Shown: one piece after another, positions 26,200-35,753 of the stretch
Position numbering within the stretch: the stretch's first letter is position 1
Layout of the letters: every line of letters starts with the position of its first letter
From: Myxococcales bacterium
GTDB lineage: Bacteria; Myxococcota_A; Bradymonadia; UBA7976; UBA1532
Length of the DNA: 64,000 bases
Direction of reading: 5' to 3'
Assembly: GCA_020633465.1 (NCBI GenBank)
Contig: JACKDN010000016.1
Span: forward strand, 62,001 to 126,000
Made by a program: the position numbers and the translations under genes
Notes under the pieces: model-generated
Database searches by the model: none
Seen by the model: only the letters and a program-made list of their open reading frames with translations
Told to the model about the DNA's origin: nothing

Positions 26200-28209
26200 A
26201 TGGCAGCCCGACGCATCGTGGCGGGCGGGATCGCCCTGTGGCTCGCGCTGGGCGTCGCGCAGGCGCAGGACGTCCAGAACTTCGAGCCGGCGGCCGGGGG
26301 GTGGAACTACTTCTCGGTCGAGGGGGGCGGCACAGCGCCCGGCGCCAGCTTCGTCCCGTCGCTGGTGCTGAACTACGGCTACCAGCCGCTGGTGCGGCGC
26401 GACGCGGACGGCGAGGTCATCGACGCCATCGTCCGCCACATGGCCACCGCGGACGCGATGCTCACCTACGGCATCGTCGACGTCATCGAGGTCACGCTCG
26501 ACGTGCCCTTCGGCGTCACCGTGGCGGGCGACGATCCCCGGGGCCTGGCGAGCGAGGGCGCGACGCTCGGCGACGTCCGGCTGATCCCCAAGGTGAACCT
26601 GTACGGCGGCCTCGACGGCGCGCTGGCCGTGGCCTTCGCGGTGCCGGTCAGCCTGCCCACCGGCGACGAGGCCAGCTTCCAGGCGGCCGGCACCACCACG
26701 ATCAACCCGAAGGTGGCCGTCGAGGTGCGGGTGGCCGACCTCCGGGCCGCGGCCAACGCCGGCTTCCGCGCCCGCCTCGACTCGGCGCAGATCGAGAACG
26801 TCACGGTCGGCAACGAGGTCACCTACGGCGCCGGCGTCGGTTACGACGTGCACCGCGACGTGCGGCTCCTGGGCGAGGTCTTCGGCGCGGTGGGCGTCGA
26901 GGACTTCGCCGACGAGAGCGCCTCGCGCCCCCTCGAGGCCCTGCTGGGCGGGCGGTGGTTCGCCCCCTTCGGCGGCGTCTTCACGCTGGGCGCGGGCTGG
27001 GGCGTCGTGGCCGACTACGGCTCGCCCGACGTGCGCGCGGTGCTCGGCTTCGCCTGGTGGCGGCGCGATCGCGACCGCGACGGCGACGGCCTGCTCGACG
27101 ACGTCGACCAGTGCCCCGACGCGCCCGAGGACGCCGACCGCTTCCAGGACGCCGACGGCTGCCCGGATCCCGACAACGATCTGGACGGCGTCCTCGACGT
27201 CGACGACCGCTGCCCGATGGAGCCCGAGGATCACGACGACTTCGAGGACGCGGACGGCTGCCTCGATCCCGACAACGATCGGGACGGCCTGCTCGACGGC
27301 GCCGACCGGTGCCCGCTCGAGCCCGAGGACGCCGACGGCTTCGAGGACGACGACGGCTGCCCGGATCCCGACAACGACGGCGACGGCGTGCTCGACGGGG
27401 ACGACCGCTGCCCGCTCGAGCCCGAGGACGCCGACGGCTTCGAGGACGCCGACGGCTGCCCCGATCCCGACAACGACAAGGACGGCATCCTCGACGGCGA
27501 CGATCGCTGCCCGCTCGAGCCCGAGACGATCAACGGCGTCGACGACGAGGACGGCTGTCCCGACGAGGGCGTGGCCAAGGTGCAGATCACGCGCGAGCGC
27601 ATCGAGATCCTCGACCGCGTGTACTTCGATCTGGGCAAGGCGACCATCCGCGCCGTCAGCCACGACGTGCTGGGGCAGGTGGCCAGCACGCTGAAGGCCA
27701 ACCCGCAGATCACGAAGCTGCGCGTCGAGGGGCACACCGACAAGTTCGCCGGGCCGCGCATCAACGTGCCGCTGTCGCGGGCGCGGGCGCAGGCGGTGCG
27801 CGATTACCTGATCGGGCGGGGCATCGCGCCCGAGCGCCTGCTGGCCGAGGGCTACGGCAGCACGCGGCCGTTGGTGCCGCACGAAGAGAAGGGCTCGCCC
27901 GAGAAGAACCGGCGGGTGGAGTTCGTGATCGTCGAGGTCGCCGGCGAGGTGGTCGAGAAGGAGGCGCCGCCGGTGCCGCCGCTGCCCGACGCGGGCGCCG
28001 GGGGCGTGCGCTCGATCGTCGTCGCGGGCAAGAGCATGGCGCTGCTGCGGGTGGCGCACGCCGACAGCCGCGCGCGCGGCACGCTCGAGGCCGGCACGCG
28101 GCTGCAGGTGCTGGCGCGCGGACAGTTCTGGAAGGTGCGGGTGCAGAGCGGCGCGCTGGTCGGCGCCGAGGGCTTCGTGCGGGCGGAGGATCTCGAGGGC
28201 CCCGAGTGA
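26200..28209 (+). CDS. OmpA-family protein with barrel, thrombospondin type-3 repeats and C-terminal SH3-like domain
   Basis: 669 residues from ATG 26200 (a GTG two codons upstream is possible). Signal peptide, then ~260 residues of barrel strands ending AVLGFAWWRRDRDRDGDG. Five Asp/Cys-rich thrombospondin type-3 repeats follow at ~290-460 (DADGCPDPDNDxDGxLDxDDRCPLEPED), which bind calcium in this family. Residues ~470-590 are an OmpA peptidoglycan-binding domain (VYFDLGKATIR, VEGHTDKFAGP, NRRVEFVIVE). The last ~65 residues are SH3b-like (LRVAHADSRARGTLEAGTRL). It would span the outer membrane and grip peptidoglycan. The added SH3 domain after OmpA is uncommon. Confidence 0.85.
   Translation: MAARRIVAGGIALWLALGVAQAQDVQNFEPAAGGWNYFSVEGGGTAPGASFVPSLVLNYGYQPLVRRDADGEVIDAIVRHMATADAMLTYGIVDVIEVTLDVPFGVTVAGDDPRGLASEGATLGDVRLIPKVNLYGGLDGALAVAFAVPVSLPTGDEASFQAAGTTTINPKVAVEVRVADLRAAANAGFRARLDSAQIENVTVGNEVTYGAGVGYDVHRDVRLLGEVFGAVGVEDFADESASRPLEALLGGRWFAPFGGVFTLGAGWGVVADYGSPDVRAVLGFAWWRRDRDRDGDGLLDDVDQCPDAPEDADRFQDADGCPDPDNDLDGVLDVDDRCPMEPEDHDDFEDADGCLDPDNDRDGLLDGADRCPLEPEDADGFEDDDGCPDPDNDGDGVLDGDDRCPLEPEDADGFEDADGCPDPDNDKDGILDGDDRCPLEPETINGVDDEDGCPDEGVAKVQITRERIEILDRVYFDLGKATIRAVSHDVLGQVASTLKANPQITKLRVEGHTDKFAGPRINVPLSRARAQAVRDYLIGRGIAPERLLAEGYGSTRPLVPHEEKGSPEKNRRVEFVIVEVAGEVVEKEAPPVPPLPDAGAGGVRSIVVAGKSMALLRVAHADSRARGTLEAGTRLQVLARGQFWKVRVQSGALVGAEGFVRAEDLEGPE
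27073..27560 (+). repeat. In-frame tandem repeats encoding TSP3 modules
   Basis: Five degenerate units of about 96-105 bp, built around GACGGCTGCCCGGATCCCGAC and CGCTGCCCGCTCGAGCCCGAG, encode the calcium-type repeats of the OmpA-family protein. Units 3-5 are closest to each other at DNA level, so copy number could vary by recombination. Confidence 0.7.
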
Positions 28210-28283
28210 GCCCGCGGCGCTCGCCTGCGCACATCGACCCACCTCGATTCGACGCGCCGCGCGGTCCGGGTTAGCCTCGGCCC

Positions 28284-29489
28284 ATGAAGGCGGCGCTTCA
28301 GTCCTGGTTGACCTGGCTGGCCCCCGCCGCGGTGGTGGCCGCCGCCGCGCTGGCGCTGCCGCGCGCCGGCGCGCTGCCCGTCGATCTGGCGCCCCTGCGC
28401 ACCCACGCGCCCTTCCTGCTGCTGCCCGTCGTGCTCGCGCTGGCCTGGCGCTTCCGCCAGGGGCGGCTGTTCTACTTCGCGGCGATGCTGCTGGCGCTGA
28501 CCTGGGCGCAGGGCCGGCCCAGCCTGCCCGGCGTGCCCGCCGGCTGGGGCCCGCTGGTGCTGAGCGTCACGCCCCCGCTGACCGCCGCCCTGCTGTTCCT
28601 GCTGGGCGAGCGCGGCCTGTTCACCCTGCGGGGCGGCGCGCGCGCGCTGCTGATCGCGCTGCCCGCGGTGGGCGCGCACGTCGCGGCCCCGCGCTGGCCC
28701 GGCCTGCGCGCCCGGCTGACCGAGCGCTGGCTGCTGCCCGCCGACCTGACCCCGCTGCCCGAGCTGGCCGTCTGGGCCTTCGCGCTGGCCGCGCTGATCA
28801 TCGTCGCCCGCTTCGTCCGCACCCGCGCGCCCGAGTGCGGCGGCGCGCTGGCCGCGCTGGTCGCCACCGCCCTGGCCCTGCACGATCCCCCCGGCACCGA
28901 CCTGCTGACCGCGGCCAGCCTGTGCCTGGGCGTCGCGGTGGCGCAGGCGAGCTATCACATGGCGTGGCTGGATCAGCTGACGGGCCTGCCCGGCCGGCGG
29001 GCCTTCGACGCGCAGCTCGCGCAGGTCGGCCGGCGCTACAGCGTCGCGATGGTCGATGTCGATTTCTTCAAGAAGTTCAACGACAAGTACGGCCACGACG
29101 TGGGCGACGAGGTGCTGCGCATGGTCGCGCGGCGGCTGGCCCGCGTCGGCGGCGGCGGGCGCCCCTTCCGCTACGGCGGCGAGGAGTTCGCGGTGGTCTT
29201 CCCCGGCAAGCGGGCCGACGCGGTGCTCGACACGCTCGAGCGCCTGCGCGCGTCGATCGCCGAGACGCCCTTCAGCGTGCGGCAGGCGGCGCGCCCCAAG
29301 AAGAAGGCCGCCGGCAAGAAGGGGCGGGGGCGCGGGGCGGGCACGAAGAAGGTGACCGTCACCGCCAGCCTCGGCGTGGCCGATCGCGCCGGCGATCGGC
29401 GCACGCCCGAGGCGGTGCTGAAGGCCGCCGACCAGGCGCTCTACAAGGCCAAGCGCGGCGGCCGCAACCAGGTGCAGGCGGCCCGCTGA
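28284..29489 (+). CDS. Membrane-anchored diguanylate cyclase (GGEEF)
   Basis: 401 residues. About seven hydrophobic helices span residues 5-225. The GGDEF domain runs from ~232 (LDQLTGLPGRRAFDAQL) to the end, with the intact catalytic loop RYGGEEFAVVFPG and the substrate phrase VDVDFFKKFNDKYGHDVGDEVL. No RxxD inhibitory site is clear five residues before GGEEF. A Lys/Arg-rich insert (ARPKKKAAGKKGRGRG) precedes the last strand (TVTASLGVAD), as seen in a subset of these enzymes. It should make cyclic di-GMP in response to a membrane-sensed cue; the sensor fold is unknown. Confidence 0.9.
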   Translation: MKAALQSWLTWLAPAAVVAAAALALPRAGALPVDLAPLRTHAPFLLLPVVLALAWRFRQGRLFYFAAMLLALTWAQGRPSLPGVPAGWGPLVLSVTPPLTAALLFLLGERGLFTLRGGARALLIALPAVGAHVAAPRWPGLRARLTERWLLPADLTPLPELAVWAFALAALIIVARFVRTRAPECGGALAALVATALALHDPPGTDLLTAASLCLGVAVAQASYHMAWLDQLTGLPGRRAFDAQLAQVGRRYSVAMVDVDFFKKFNDKYGHDVGDEVLRMVARRLARVGGGGRPFRYGGEEFAVVFPGKRADAVLDTLERLRASIAETPFSVRQAARPKKKAAGKKGRGRGAGTKKVTVTASLGVADRAGDRRTPEAVLKAADQALYKAKRGGRNQVQAAR

Positions 29490-29590
29490 ACGGCGGTCGT
29501 CGACGTTGACCCGAGCGGCCCCCGCGGGCTAAAGCAGCCTCACCGCGATGCGACAGCGACGTCCGCTGCGCGGCGCTCTGGGGAGAAGCC

Positions 29591-31450
29591 ATGCACCACC
29601 TTCGTTCGTCCACCCTCCTGGCCTCGCTGCTGGCGCTGTTCGCGGTGGCCTGCAGCGACTCGAGCAGCAGCAGCGGCGGCGGCGGCGACACGCCCTCCGA
29701 CGACATGGGCGTCGGGCCGGTCGGCGACGCGGCCCCGCCGGCCCCGGACATGGGCGGCGGCGGTCCGCTGCCCCCGGGCGCGCGCGAGCTGCAGATCGTC
29801 GGCGAGCGGCGGCTGCTGGTGCCGCTGAACTCGATGTCGACGCTCACCGTGCGCTACGTCGACGCCAACGGGGGGGTGCCCAACGGCCGCATCAGCCTCA
29901 CGCAGGCCGACGCCGACGGCATGCCGGCGCCGGGCGGCGTCGAGGGCAGCGGGCTGTCGAGCCTGAACACGACCACCGACGCCAACGGCCAGGCCACCGT
30001 CACGTTCGTCGCCGGGCCGCGGCCGGTCAGCATGCGGGTCACCGCCAGCGCCGAGGGCGCGGCCCCGGTCACCTGGGAGATCGCCGTGGCGACGCCGGGC
30101 ACCGGCGGCCTGTCGGTGACGGTGAACTACGACACGATGACCGGCCGCTACGGCTATCCGCAGATCGCCCGCGCCCGCGTCGACCTGTTCACCGGGCAGA
30201 CCTGCGAGCAGCTGCGCCTGTCGGCGACCAACCTGCTGGGGGCGCAGTTCAGCGCCAACATCGAGCCCTACGACGAGGTGGACAAGAGCGCCACGCTGGG
30301 TGACCTGGGCACCGAGACGGTCACGGTCACCGGCGTGCTGCAGAACGCCAACAACGCCGTGGTGGCCTTCGGCTGCCAGGAGGGCGTCACCATCGACGAG
30401 GGCATGCTGAAGGAGGTCGCCGTCGACGCGACCGACCTGCCCCTCGAGTTCAAGGGGCGCTACACGGTGGTCAGCGCCTTCGACCTGACCGCGCTGCTCG
30501 AGCAGAGCGAGAACGACACGCTGAACACCGTCGCCGACGTGCTCGAGATCGTGCGCATCCTGGGCAACGGCGACGGCGAGCGCGGCATGGCCGTGGTGCA
30601 GCTGTTCTGCGACCTGATCACCGAGAACGACACCCTGTGCACCATCGCCGAGCGCATCGGCGGCCCGATCATCGACAACGTCTTCGAGAACAACGCGCCG
30701 CGCGCCCTGCTGGACGTGCTGACGGTGCTGAGCGATCTGGTCGAGATCGCCGGCAACCTGACCATCGTGGGCGAGATGGAGTTCGTCGCCAGCTACCCGA
30801 CGCCCGAGGGGCTGCTGCCGGGCAACGAGAACCGCTGGCAGAAGCTGCGCTTCGACTGGAACAACGGCTGCCCGCCCGGCGAGATGTGCACGCGCGAGTT
30901 CACCTTCGGCGACCTCGAGGTCGACCGTCGGCCGGTCGCCGGGCCCTTCGACGGCCAGATCGAGGGCGTGCGCATGACGATCAGCGAGCACTCGATGACG
31001 CTGCACTACGGCAGCATCCTGCTGGGCCTCGCGACGCAGTGGCTCATCCCGGCGATCACCGGCACGGACGGCCCGGTGACCGTGCAGGAGGTGCTCGACA
31101 CCCTCATCCCGTGCGAGCCGATCAACGACGCCGTGGGTGAGCCCGACAGCGGGCTGTGCGAGGACGTGCTGGTCGCCGCGCTGAGCGACATCCTGATCGA
31201 GCAGATCGGCAACCTGACCTTCGACGGCGACGGCGCGTTCCGGCTGAACGGCTCGGTCGAGCCGCGGGACGCGGACGGCGATCTGGTGGTCGACACGCTG
31301 GCCCTCGGCGTCTGGACCGCCAACATCAGCTTCGGCGGATCGCCCACGGTGATCGACGGCTGCTTCACCGGCTGCCGCCCCGGCGGCGACGGCACGCCCT
31401 GCACGCCCGCGCCCTGCACCATCGGCGCGCCGGTCGACGGCGGGCCGTGA
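29591..31450 (+). CDS. Large lipoprotein with an Ig-like N-terminal domain
   Basis: 619 residues with signal LLASLLALFAVAC and a Ser/Gly/Asp-rich tether. Residues ~65-170 resemble a bacterial Ig-like (Big-1) domain (STLTVRYVDANGGVPNGRISL, TDANGQATVTFVAGP). The remainder has alternating strands and helices without a family I recognise. A Cys-rich end (CFTGCRPGGDGTPCTPAPC) closes it. The start is at ATG 29591 after GGGGAGAAG. Probably an outer-membrane-attached lipoprotein; the function is unknown. It converges on the AsmA gene with 13 bp between stops. Confidence 0.75.
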   Translation: MHHLRSSTLLASLLALFAVACSDSSSSSGGGGDTPSDDMGVGPVGDAAPPAPDMGGGGPLPPGARELQIVGERRLLVPLNSMSTLTVRYVDANGGVPNGRISLTQADADGMPAPGGVEGSGLSSLNTTTDANGQATVTFVAGPRPVSMRVTASAEGAAPVTWEIAVATPGTGGLSVTVNYDTMTGRYGYPQIARARVDLFTGQTCEQLRLSATNLLGAQFSANIEPYDEVDKSATLGDLGTETVTVTGVLQNANNAVVAFGCQEGVTIDEGMLKEVAVDATDLPLEFKGRYTVVSAFDLTALLEQSENDTLNTVADVLEIVRILGNGDGERGMAVVQLFCDLITENDTLCTIAERIGGPIIDNVFENNAPRALLDVLTVLSDLVEIAGNLTIVGEMEFVASYPTPEGLLPGNENRWQKLRFDWNNGCPPGEMCTREFTFGDLEVDRRPVAGPFDGQIEGVRMTISEHSMTLHYGSILLGLATQWLIPAITGTDGPVTVQEVLDTLIPCEPINDAVGEPDSGLCEDVLVAALSDILIEQIGNLTFDGDGAFRLNGSVEPRDADGDLVVDTLALGVWTANISFGGSPTVIDGCFTGCRPGGDGTPCTPAPCTIGAPVDGGP

Positions 31451-31463
31451 GCGGCGTGTCCGG

Positions 31464-33842
31464 TCAGGGCGTCGCGGCCGGCGGGCCGTAGAGCACGGCC
31501 GCCAGCGTCGCGGCCAGCTCGGGCGCGGCCGGCTCGATCCGCGCCTGCCCGTCGCGCAGGGCCAGCGTGCCCGCCCAGGCCGCGACCGGCGCCCCCGCCG
31601 CGCGCACCGCCTCGAGCATCAGCTTCCCTTCGCCGGTCAACCGCCGCACCCACGCCGGCGCCGCCTCGCGCGGCGCCAGCGCGTCGAGATTCACGCCCGC
31701 CGCGGTCAGCTCGAAGGCGGCGGTCGGCACCGCGCCCGCGGTGACCCGCGCCCAGCCGGAGACCCGCCCGGACCGACCCAGCGTGGCCTCGAGGTCGCGC
31801 AGGCTCCAGGCCAGGCTGCCGATCTCGAGGGGGTCACCGGCGACCGACAGGCGGCCGCCGAGCCGCGCCGCGCGCAGGGGGCCCAGGGGCAGGGCGGGCA
31901 GCAGATCGGCGACCGCGGCGACGGGGAAGGTGGCCAGATCGCCGGCCAGGGCCAGCCGGCGCGGCGAGCGCTCGAGGCCGCCGGCCCCCGCGAACGTGGC
32001 CGGGCCCAGCGTCGCCTTCAGGTCGAGGATGGTGGCGCGGGTCGGCTCGACTCGGGCGGTCATCGCCGCCGCCCACGGCACGCCGGCGGGCTTGCGCAGG
32101 CTGGGCGCCTCGACGGTCAGCCCGCCCAGGTCGACCGCGGCCGCCACGTCCACGGCGACCCCCGGATCCCCCTTCGCCGTGGCCTCGAGCGTGCCGCCGC
32201 CCACCACGGTCGCCATGGCCGGCAGCCGCACGTCGGCGTCGCTGAGCCGCACCTCGAGCGCCGCGTCCAGCGCGCCGGGCCCGCCGGCGGCGCGCAGCTG
32301 CACCTCGCCCGTGCCGGCGAAGTGGACGTCCTCGGGGATCGCGTCGCGCACCCCCGGCAGCAGCTTCACCAGCGCGTCGATGGCGAAGGCGCCCGTGCCG
32401 CCCTCCAGCCGATAGCGCGGCGCCTCGAAGTGCTCGACCTGGCCGCTCAGGCGCACCGCCATCGGGCCCAGCGTCGCCTGCAGCCGCTCGACCTTCACCG
32501 CGTCGCTCGACCGCTGCGCGGCGGCCTGCACGTCCATCGCGACGCCCGGCGGCTTGTCCAGCAGCCCGGGCAGGCGCACCCGGGCGCCCTCGAGCTCGAT
32601 CCGCACCTGCGCCTGCTGCGCCCGCAGCGTGCCGCCGCCGGTCACCGCCAGCGACGCGGGGCCGGCCAGCTCGGTCCCCGCGGGCAGGCGCCGCGCCAGA
32701 TCGGGCAGGTGGCTCAGCAGGCGGTCCAGCTGAAGCCCCTCGGTGCGCACCGCGACCCCGTCGAACACCGGCCAGCCGAACAGGAAGCCGCGCACCGTGC
32801 CGTCGGCGGTCAGCCGCATGTCGTCGAGGGCCACCACGAGGCCGTCGAGGGTGAAGACGCCCTGCTTCAGGTCGAGGTCGAAGGTGGGCTCGACGTGCAG
32901 GTGGAAGGGCGCGCCGCCGCCGACGGACAGGTCGCTGACGTCCAGCGCGCCGCGCACCCGCGTGCCCCCGGCGCGCGCCAGCGGATCCCGGACGTCCAGT
33001 CGAGCCGTCAGCCGCGCGCTGTCGATGCGCACCGGGGCGGCGTCGCCCAGGTAGGGGGCCAGCCGCGACAGATCGAGGTCGTCGGCCTCGAAGCGCAGGT
33101 GATGCAGGGGGGTCGGCCCCTTGCGGCCGATGGGCAGCGGGCCGAAGCGCAGCCCGATCATGACGTTGGGGGCGTCGGCCAGGGCCGCGGCGCGCACGGT
33201 CAGCTCGATGGGGCTCACCAGCGCCACGTCGCGCAGGTCGAGGTTGATCTGGTCGATGCGGGCGTCGACCGGGGCGCCGCCGGTGGCCTCGTCGCGCAGG
33301 CGCACGGCGGCGTCGGCCAGGGTCACCGCGTCCAGCCGCAGGTTCTGCAGGAAGCGGCGCACCTCGGGGCGCATCGGATCGGGGGGCGCGCCCTCGCGGG
33401 GCGGCCCCTTGCGCAGGCGCCCCACCACGTCGGCGTAGGACAGGCTGCCGTCCGCGCGGCGCACCAGGTTCACCTCGAGGCCCTCGAGGGTGACGCCGGT
33501 GACGTGCAGGTCGGTCCCGGCCGAGCGGATGGCCGACCAGAGGGCGAAGTGGACCCGCGCCCGCTTCAACCGCAGCAGGGGCGGATCGCCCGGGCGCTGG
33601 CCGTGGATCACGACGTCGCGCACCTCGGCGCCCAGGTCGGGCCAGAAGGCGGTGTCGATGGCGCCCACCGAGACGTCGCGCCCCAGCCGGTGGCGCAGGG
33701 CGGGGATCCAGCGGTCCCGCTCGGCGTCGATGACGTCGTCCGGATCGAACAGGAACAGGAAGGTGACGGCGCCCGCGGTGAGGGCGACGGCCAACAGGAG
33801 GGCGACGCGCTTGAGGGCGCCGAGGGTCAGCATCCGGGGCAT
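31464..33842 (-). CDS. AsmA-family inner-membrane/periplasmic protein
   Basis: 792 residues. One N-terminal membrane helix (LLAVALTAGAVTFLFLF) is followed by VSVGAIDTAFWPDLGAEVRDVVIHG, the start of the AsmA/TamB-like repeating beta-groove. The rest is long repeating strands (VTGVTLEGLEVNLVRRADGSLSYADVV, ARLGGRLSVAGDP), which in this superfamily form a hydrophobic channel that moves phospholipids between membranes. The first ATG (33842) has no ribosome site but sits exactly where a leaderless transcript would begin; a second ATG at 33833 is three codons on. It fits the other lipid-transport genes in this window but is not in their operon. Confidence 0.85.
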   Translation of the reverse strand: MPRMLTLGALKRVALLLAVALTAGAVTFLFLFDPDDVIDAERDRWIPALRHRLGRDVSVGAIDTAFWPDLGAEVRDVVIHGQRPGDPPLLRLKRARVHFALWSAIRSAGTDLHVTGVTLEGLEVNLVRRADGSLSYADVVGRLRKGPPREGAPPDPMRPEVRRFLQNLRLDAVTLADAAVRLRDEATGGAPVDARIDQINLDLRDVALVSPIELTVRAAALADAPNVMIGLRFGPLPIGRKGPTPLHHLRFEADDLDLSRLAPYLGDAAPVRIDSARLTARLDVRDPLARAGGTRVRGALDVSDLSVGGGAPFHLHVEPTFDLDLKQGVFTLDGLVVALDDMRLTADGTVRGFLFGWPVFDGVAVRTEGLQLDRLLSHLPDLARRLPAGTELAGPASLAVTGGGTLRAQQAQVRIELEGARVRLPGLLDKPPGVAMDVQAAAQRSSDAVKVERLQATLGPMAVRLSGQVEHFEAPRYRLEGGTGAFAIDALVKLLPGVRDAIPEDVHFAGTGEVQLRAAGGPGALDAALEVRLSDADVRLPAMATVVGGGTLEATAKGDPGVAVDVAAAVDLGGLTVEAPSLRKPAGVPWAAAMTARVEPTRATILDLKATLGPATFAGAGGLERSPRRLALAGDLATFPVAAVADLLPALPLGPLRAARLGGRLSVAGDPLEIGSLAWSLRDLEATLGRSGRVSGWARVTAGAVPTAAFELTAAGVNLDALAPREAAPAWVRRLTGEGKLMLEAVRAAGAPVAAWAGTLALRDGQARIEPAAPELAATLAAVLYGPPAATP

Positions 33843-33877
33843 GCGGGGCAGTATACCGGTCCGGGCCGCTTGCTCAC
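33843..33877 (-). promoter_or_regulatory. Predicted promoter for a leaderless AsmA transcript
   Basis: On the minus strand, TATACT (33855-33850) matches the -10 consensus at 5 of 6 positions. GTGAGC (33877-33872) lies 16 bp upstream as a weak -35. Seven bases after TATACT comes the A of ATG 33842, so transcription would begin at the start codon. No Shine-Dalgarno precedes that ATG, which agrees. Confidence 0.5.
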
Positions 33878-33904
33878 GGTCCGGCGGCGACCCATGATGG
33901 TCCG

Positions 33905-35131
33905 ATGCGCTGTCTGCTCGCCCCGATCGTGCTCGCCCTGCTCCAAGGTTGCGGCGGCCGCGCCTCGCCCGCCGGCAACTGGAGCACCTACCACTACGCC
34001 GACAACCCCCTCGTCGGACGCGTCTGGTCGGCCGACCGCGACACCTTCCTCGGCCCGGACGATCTGGTCGAGGCGCTGGCCGAGGCCGACGTCGTGGTGC
34101 TGGGCGAGAAGCACGACAACCCGGATCACCACCACCTGCAGGCGTGGATCATCCACCACCTGGCGCGGGTGGGCGCGGTGGCCTTCGAGATGCTGGACGA
34201 GGAGGACGCGCCGGCCCTGGCCCAGGGGCCGACGACCACCCAGGCGGTGGCGACGGCGGTCGCCTGGGAGGACTCGGGCTGGCCGCACTTCGTGCTGTAC
34301 GAGCCGGTCTTCGCCGCGGCGCTCGATCGCGCGGCGCCCATCCTCGCGGCCCACCCGAGCGCCGGGCGCCTGCGCACCGTGATGCGCCAAGGGCTGCGCC
34401 TCGATCCGCTGCTCAAGCTCGATCCGCTGGCCCCCGAGCAGCAGAAGGCGCTCGAGGACGAGATCCGCGAGACGCACTGCGGCTACGCGCCCGAGAAGAT
34501 GGTCGCGCCCATGGCCGACGCGCAGCGCTTCAAGGACGCGTGGATGGCGGCGCGCGTGATCGAGGCCGACGGGCCGCGCGTGCTGATCGCCGGCGCCGGC
34601 CACGCCCGGCGCGACGTCGGCGTGCCGCTGTACCTGCGGCGGCAGGGCGCGAAGAAGGTGCTCAGCGTGGGCTTCGTCGAGGTGCGCGCCGGCAAGGACC
34701 AGCCCGGCGACTACCCGGTCGAGCGCTTCGACTACGTGTACTTCACGCCGCGCCTCGAGGACGTCGATCCCTGCGAGAAGTTCCGCGCGCAGCTCGAGCA
34801 GATGGGGGCGATGCGCGCGCCGGCCAGCGGCGGAGAGGCGGCGCCGGCCGCGGCGCCGGCCAGCGCGGCCCCGCGCCGCTGCACCGTCTACCGAGCGGGC
34901 CCGGCGGTCGGCGGCGAGGGCGGCGAGGCGCCGGTCGAGGGCGCGGTGGCCATCCAGATGAACACGGCGGCGATCGAGGCGACGGTGCCCGACGACGGCG
35001 TCGAGGCCGCCTGCGTCGCGCGGGCCGCCGAGGCGTGCGGCGCCGACGCCGGTCCCGACGCCTGCCGCTTCGAGGTGCACGCCGCCGAGCCCGGCGGCTG
35101 GGACGTCGCCGAGCCGCTGCCGGCCGAGTGA
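33905..35131 (+). CDS. ChaN-family lipoprotein (Tiki superfamily)
   Basis: 408 residues with lipoprotein signal LLAPIVLALLQGCGG. The core shows VVVLGEKHDNPDHHHLQAWIIHHL and FEMLDEED, then AWEDSGWPHFVLYEPVFAAAL and VLIAGAGHARRDVGVPLYLRR, the conserved ChaN blocks. ChaN proteins are outer-membrane heme-binding lipoproteins related to TIKI proteases, with the GEKHDNPDHH motif in the active pocket. A C-terminal extension of ~110 residues (Ala/Glu-rich, two Cys) goes beyond the usual ~290. The gene is divergent from AsmA across 62 bp. Confidence 0.85.
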   Translation: MRCLLAPIVLALLQGCGGRASPAGNWSTYHYADNPLVGRVWSADRDTFLGPDDLVEALAEADVVVLGEKHDNPDHHHLQAWIIHHLARVGAVAFEMLDEEDAPALAQGPTTTQAVATAVAWEDSGWPHFVLYEPVFAAALDRAAPILAAHPSAGRLRTVMRQGLRLDPLLKLDPLAPEQQKALEDEIRETHCGYAPEKMVAPMADAQRFKDAWMAARVIEADGPRVLIAGAGHARRDVGVPLYLRRQGAKKVLSVGFVEVRAGKDQPGDYPVERFDYVYFTPRLEDVDPCEKFRAQLEQMGAMRAPASGGEAAPAAAPASAAPRRCTVYRAGPAVGGEGGEAPVEGAVAIQMNTAAIEATVPDDGVEAACVARAAEACGADAGPDACRFEVHAAEPGGWDVAEPLPAE

Positions 35132-35149
35132 GGCCGCCGGGCCGGGGGC

Positions 35150-35749
35150 TCAGTGGGGGTCGCGGCCCAGGGCCGTCACCGCCTGCTCGAGGGCGGCGAG
35201 GCCCATCGTGATCTTCCGGAAGAAGCTGGGATCGTGGCGCACGAAGGTCAGCCGCGGGTGGTGCCCGTACAGCGCGCGCAGCTTCGCGTCCAGCTCGGCC
35301 GCCTGACGAGTGGTCTCGGTGCGCACCGGGTTGCCGCTCTGCACCGACAGGCCGCCCACGGCGGCGCTCTCGAAGAAGATCACCGCGTCGTAACGCCCCA
35401 GCTCGACGTCGAGCGTGGTGTTCAGGTCGACGAAGAAGGCCTCGGGTCCCTCGGGCCAGTAGGCCGCGCCGTCGAGGGTGCCGCGGTCGCACAAGAGCAG
35501 GCGGTCGCCGTCGAGCGCCGCGACGACGTCCTCGAGGTTGCGTTGGACGCTGTAGATGGCGCGCTGGGCGGCGCGCAGGGCTTCGGGCGGGCCGCCGCGG
35601 GGGAAGCCGCCGCCGAAGAGGATGGTGGCCGCCTCGGGCACCAGCCGGACGGCCTCCTGCAGCTCGCGGCGGAAGAGATCGGCGGCGGTGGTCTTGCCGC
35701 CGCCGGGTCCGCCGGTGAGGACGATCCGTCGGGCGGCGCGGCGCTTCAC
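35150..35749 (-). CDS. P-loop ATP/GTP-binding protein (AAA_28-like)
   Basis: 199 residues from GTG 35749. Walker A is LTGGPGGGKTT; RLLLCDRGTLDGAAYWP resembles a nucleotide-kinase-like Walker B, and later AVIFFESAAV, QAAELDAKLRALYGHHPRLTFV. This matches a family of single-domain P-loop proteins annotated as AAA_28 or predicted ATPases, some linked to NAD or nucleotide metabolism. It starts 4 bp after the universal stress protein stop and is probably co-transcribed with it. Confidence 0.75.
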   Translation of the reverse strand: MKRRAARRIVLTGGPGGGKTTAADLFRRELQEAVRLVPEAATILFGGGFPRGGPPEALRAAQRAIYSVQRNLEDVVAALDGDRLLLCDRGTLDGAAYWPEGPEAFFVDLNTTLDVELGRYDAVIFFESAAVGGLSVQSGNPVRTETTRQAAELDAKLRALYGHHPRLTFVRHDPSFFRKITMGLAALEQAVTALGRDPH

Positions 35750-35753
35750 CGCG

